The notes below the pieces were generated by a model that searched no databases, was not told the origin of the DNA, and saw nothing but the letters and a program-made list of their open reading frames with translations. A stretch of 64,000 nucleotides of DNA from Galeruca laticollis (lineage: Eukaryota > Arthropoda > Insecta > Coleoptera > Chrysomelidae): contig OY998177.1 in assembly GCA_963921935.1 (NCBI GenBank), forward strand, positions 103,283,015 through 103,347,014. The letters run 5' to 3'. Made by a program: the position numbers and the translations under genes. Shown in pieces: positions 62,914 through 64,000 of the stretch (positions are counted from its first letter, which is position 1; each line of letters opens with the position of its first letter).

Positions 62914-63113
62914 CGCAGAATTACGGTTTATTACAGCGACATCATCAACCTGAGTTGGATATTGATCTAGAAAAATTCTTGAGTGATTCCACTCAGAAAA
63001 ATGCGACGACGTCGACGGGGACGCCTGAATGTTTTCAGAGCATCGTGGTGTGTCTCGCCGGGGGTTTGCAAGGGGCGGACTTGATAGACGCGTTGGATTT
63101 CATGTACGTCTGA
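62914..63113 (+). CDS. Putative terminal exon of an unidentified (host?) gene
   Basis: After an acceptor-like TGTGGTATTTTGTAG (to 62913), a frame runs from CAG 62916 to TGA 63111-63113: QNYGLLQRHHQPELDIDLEK, FLSDSTQKNATTSTGTPECF and QSIVVCLAGGLQGADLIDAL, DFMYV. Third positions are rich in G and C (GCG ACG ACG TCG ACG GGG ACG), unlike everything around it. No TE motif. An acidic/hydrophobic end (LDIDLEKFL) recalls transcription-factor C termini, but I cannot name the family. Other exons would lie upstream; I did not find them in the window. Confidence 0.45.
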
Positions 63114-63280
63114 CACTTGACAGAGGACCTACATTAACCTAGTTTCTGATTCATTTTTATGGTAATTGCAGCTATCGCGGGTTTTATTTTTTTTATTTAT
63201 AGCTATCATATGTACCTGTAGTAAGAACTGTCAGATTTTTAGTGAATAAATTGAGAAATTGAATGAGTATAATATAAAAA

Positions 63281-64000
63281 TACACGGTTTTAAGGGTTGA
63301 AACCAACTTTTACGCATCTGTGAGATACCTTGAACAATATTCTATCATAAAATGGTCACATGTGTACCCTTCGGGGGATATATCGTGCTAACAAACCCAA
63401 ATTTCTCCAAAAATGTAGTATATCTGGACTTTAGGGCCCGCTGTACTATCTCTAGTCAGCTGAAAATTAATAGGGTACATCTATGAGACACCTTGAAAAA
63501 TATCCAATTATAAATTTGGTCACTTTTATACACTACGGAGGCTGAATCGTGCTAACAACCCGAAATTTCTCCAAGAAGGACAAAAAATGCACTTCAGGTA
63601 CCATAGCACCTGTTGTACTAGCTCTGATGAGCTAAAAATCGATAAGTTTCATCTATAAGATGCCATGAACAATAATCAATCATAAAATTATTCACCTGTT
63701 TGCACTCTAGAGGCTGTATCGGGCTAACAAACTGAAAATTCTCCAGAAATGACAAAAATTTGGTACTTTAAGTACCATAGCACACGTTGTACTGACTTCA
63801 GTGATCTGAATATCTTTGAGATGCTCTGAATAATATCCAATCATAAAATTGGTCACTTGTATAAACTCCGGAGGCTGTTCCGTGATAACAAACTGAAATT
63901 TCTCAGAAAATGACAAAAATGTCGTACTTCAAGTACCATAGCATCCTTGTACTGACTCGGGTGAGCTGAAAATCAATAGGGTTCATCTGTGAGATGTCTT
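63281..64000 (-). mobile_element. Tandem-repeat (helentron/HINE-like) element, copy 4, cut by the window end
   Basis: Starts TACACGGTTTTAAGGGTTGA after an A-run, like the complement of the ..AAAACCGTTTA end of copies 2 and 3. Contains about four tandem units of ~175-180 bp (TATCGTGCTAACAA and variants at about 63383, 63547, 63717, 63878). The microsatellite and the other end are beyond 64000. Confidence 0.7.

Overview
The window is AT-rich, intron-bearing DNA from an animal, most likely an insect with a large repeat-rich genome. Every recognisable gene family except one or two exon-like islands is a transposable element (TE) typical of arthropods: piggyBac, Tc1, long-TIR mariner, PIF/Harbinger, Crypton, DIRS, Gypsy, Jockey- and I-type LINEs, and Penelope-like elements (PLEs). 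I cannot name the order. There are no operons, CRISPR arrays, rRNA genes or convincing tRNA genes. Almost all TE genes are broken, so this is a TE graveyard with several layers of nesting that can be read from target-site duplications (TSDs) and restored reading frames.

Layout. 0.2-0.6 kb: decayed Myb/SANT (zeste-like) gene. 1.0-2.35 kb: LINE reverse-transcriptase fossil. 2.9-4.9 kb: 3' half of PLE family A (minus). 6.9-7.2 kb: Crypton remnant. 7.2-9.6 kb: mariner 1. 9.7-12.1 kb: palindromic/foldback elements with Crypton-like ends, set in a minisatellite. 13.2-16.4 kb: Jockey-type LINE 3' end split by piggyBac 1. 17.4-18.6 kb: Tc1 gene split by a 462-bp PLE miniature with an 11-bp TSD. 19.1-22.6 kb: piggyBac 2 carrying a PLE terminal repeat and a tandem-repeat (helentron-like) element. 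24.6-31.0 kb: Harbinger split by a 5.1-kb PLE family B copy, itself hit by a microsatellite/SINE-like patch and mariner 2. 31.2-34.3 kb: a DUF7869-like gene split by Crypton 1. 34.4-42.1 kb: mariner 3 with an almost complete 5.2-kb DIRS element inside. 43.6-46.2 kb: long-TIR DNA element with a tandem-repeat element in one arm. 47.5-50.5 kb: a PLE inverted multimer inserted as one unit (12-bp TSD). 52.7-53.0 kb: 280-bp PLE foldback with two hammerhead motifs and a 13-bp TSD. 54.1-61.2 kb: an old Gypsy element on the minus strand, cut by a PLE complex (which holds an I-type LINE), a tandem-repeat element and Crypton 2. 62.9-63.1 kb: a GC-rich exon-like segment, the best candidate for a non-TE gene. 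63.3-64 kb: fourth tandem-repeat element, cut by the window edge.

Most informative observations: (1) the DIRS element keeps inverted termini, an internal complementary region and a 3-bp ATT that together give its integration junctions to the base; (2) PLE family B terminal repeats carry a hammerhead-ribozyme-like motif in many copies, five with an intact core; (3) PLE B inserts as miniatures, foldbacks and multimers, each bounded by one TSD; (4) a ~1-kb non-autonomous family with ~173-bp internal tandem repeats and a GTC microsatellite inserts into T-runs, with two paralogous empty sites visible in this window.
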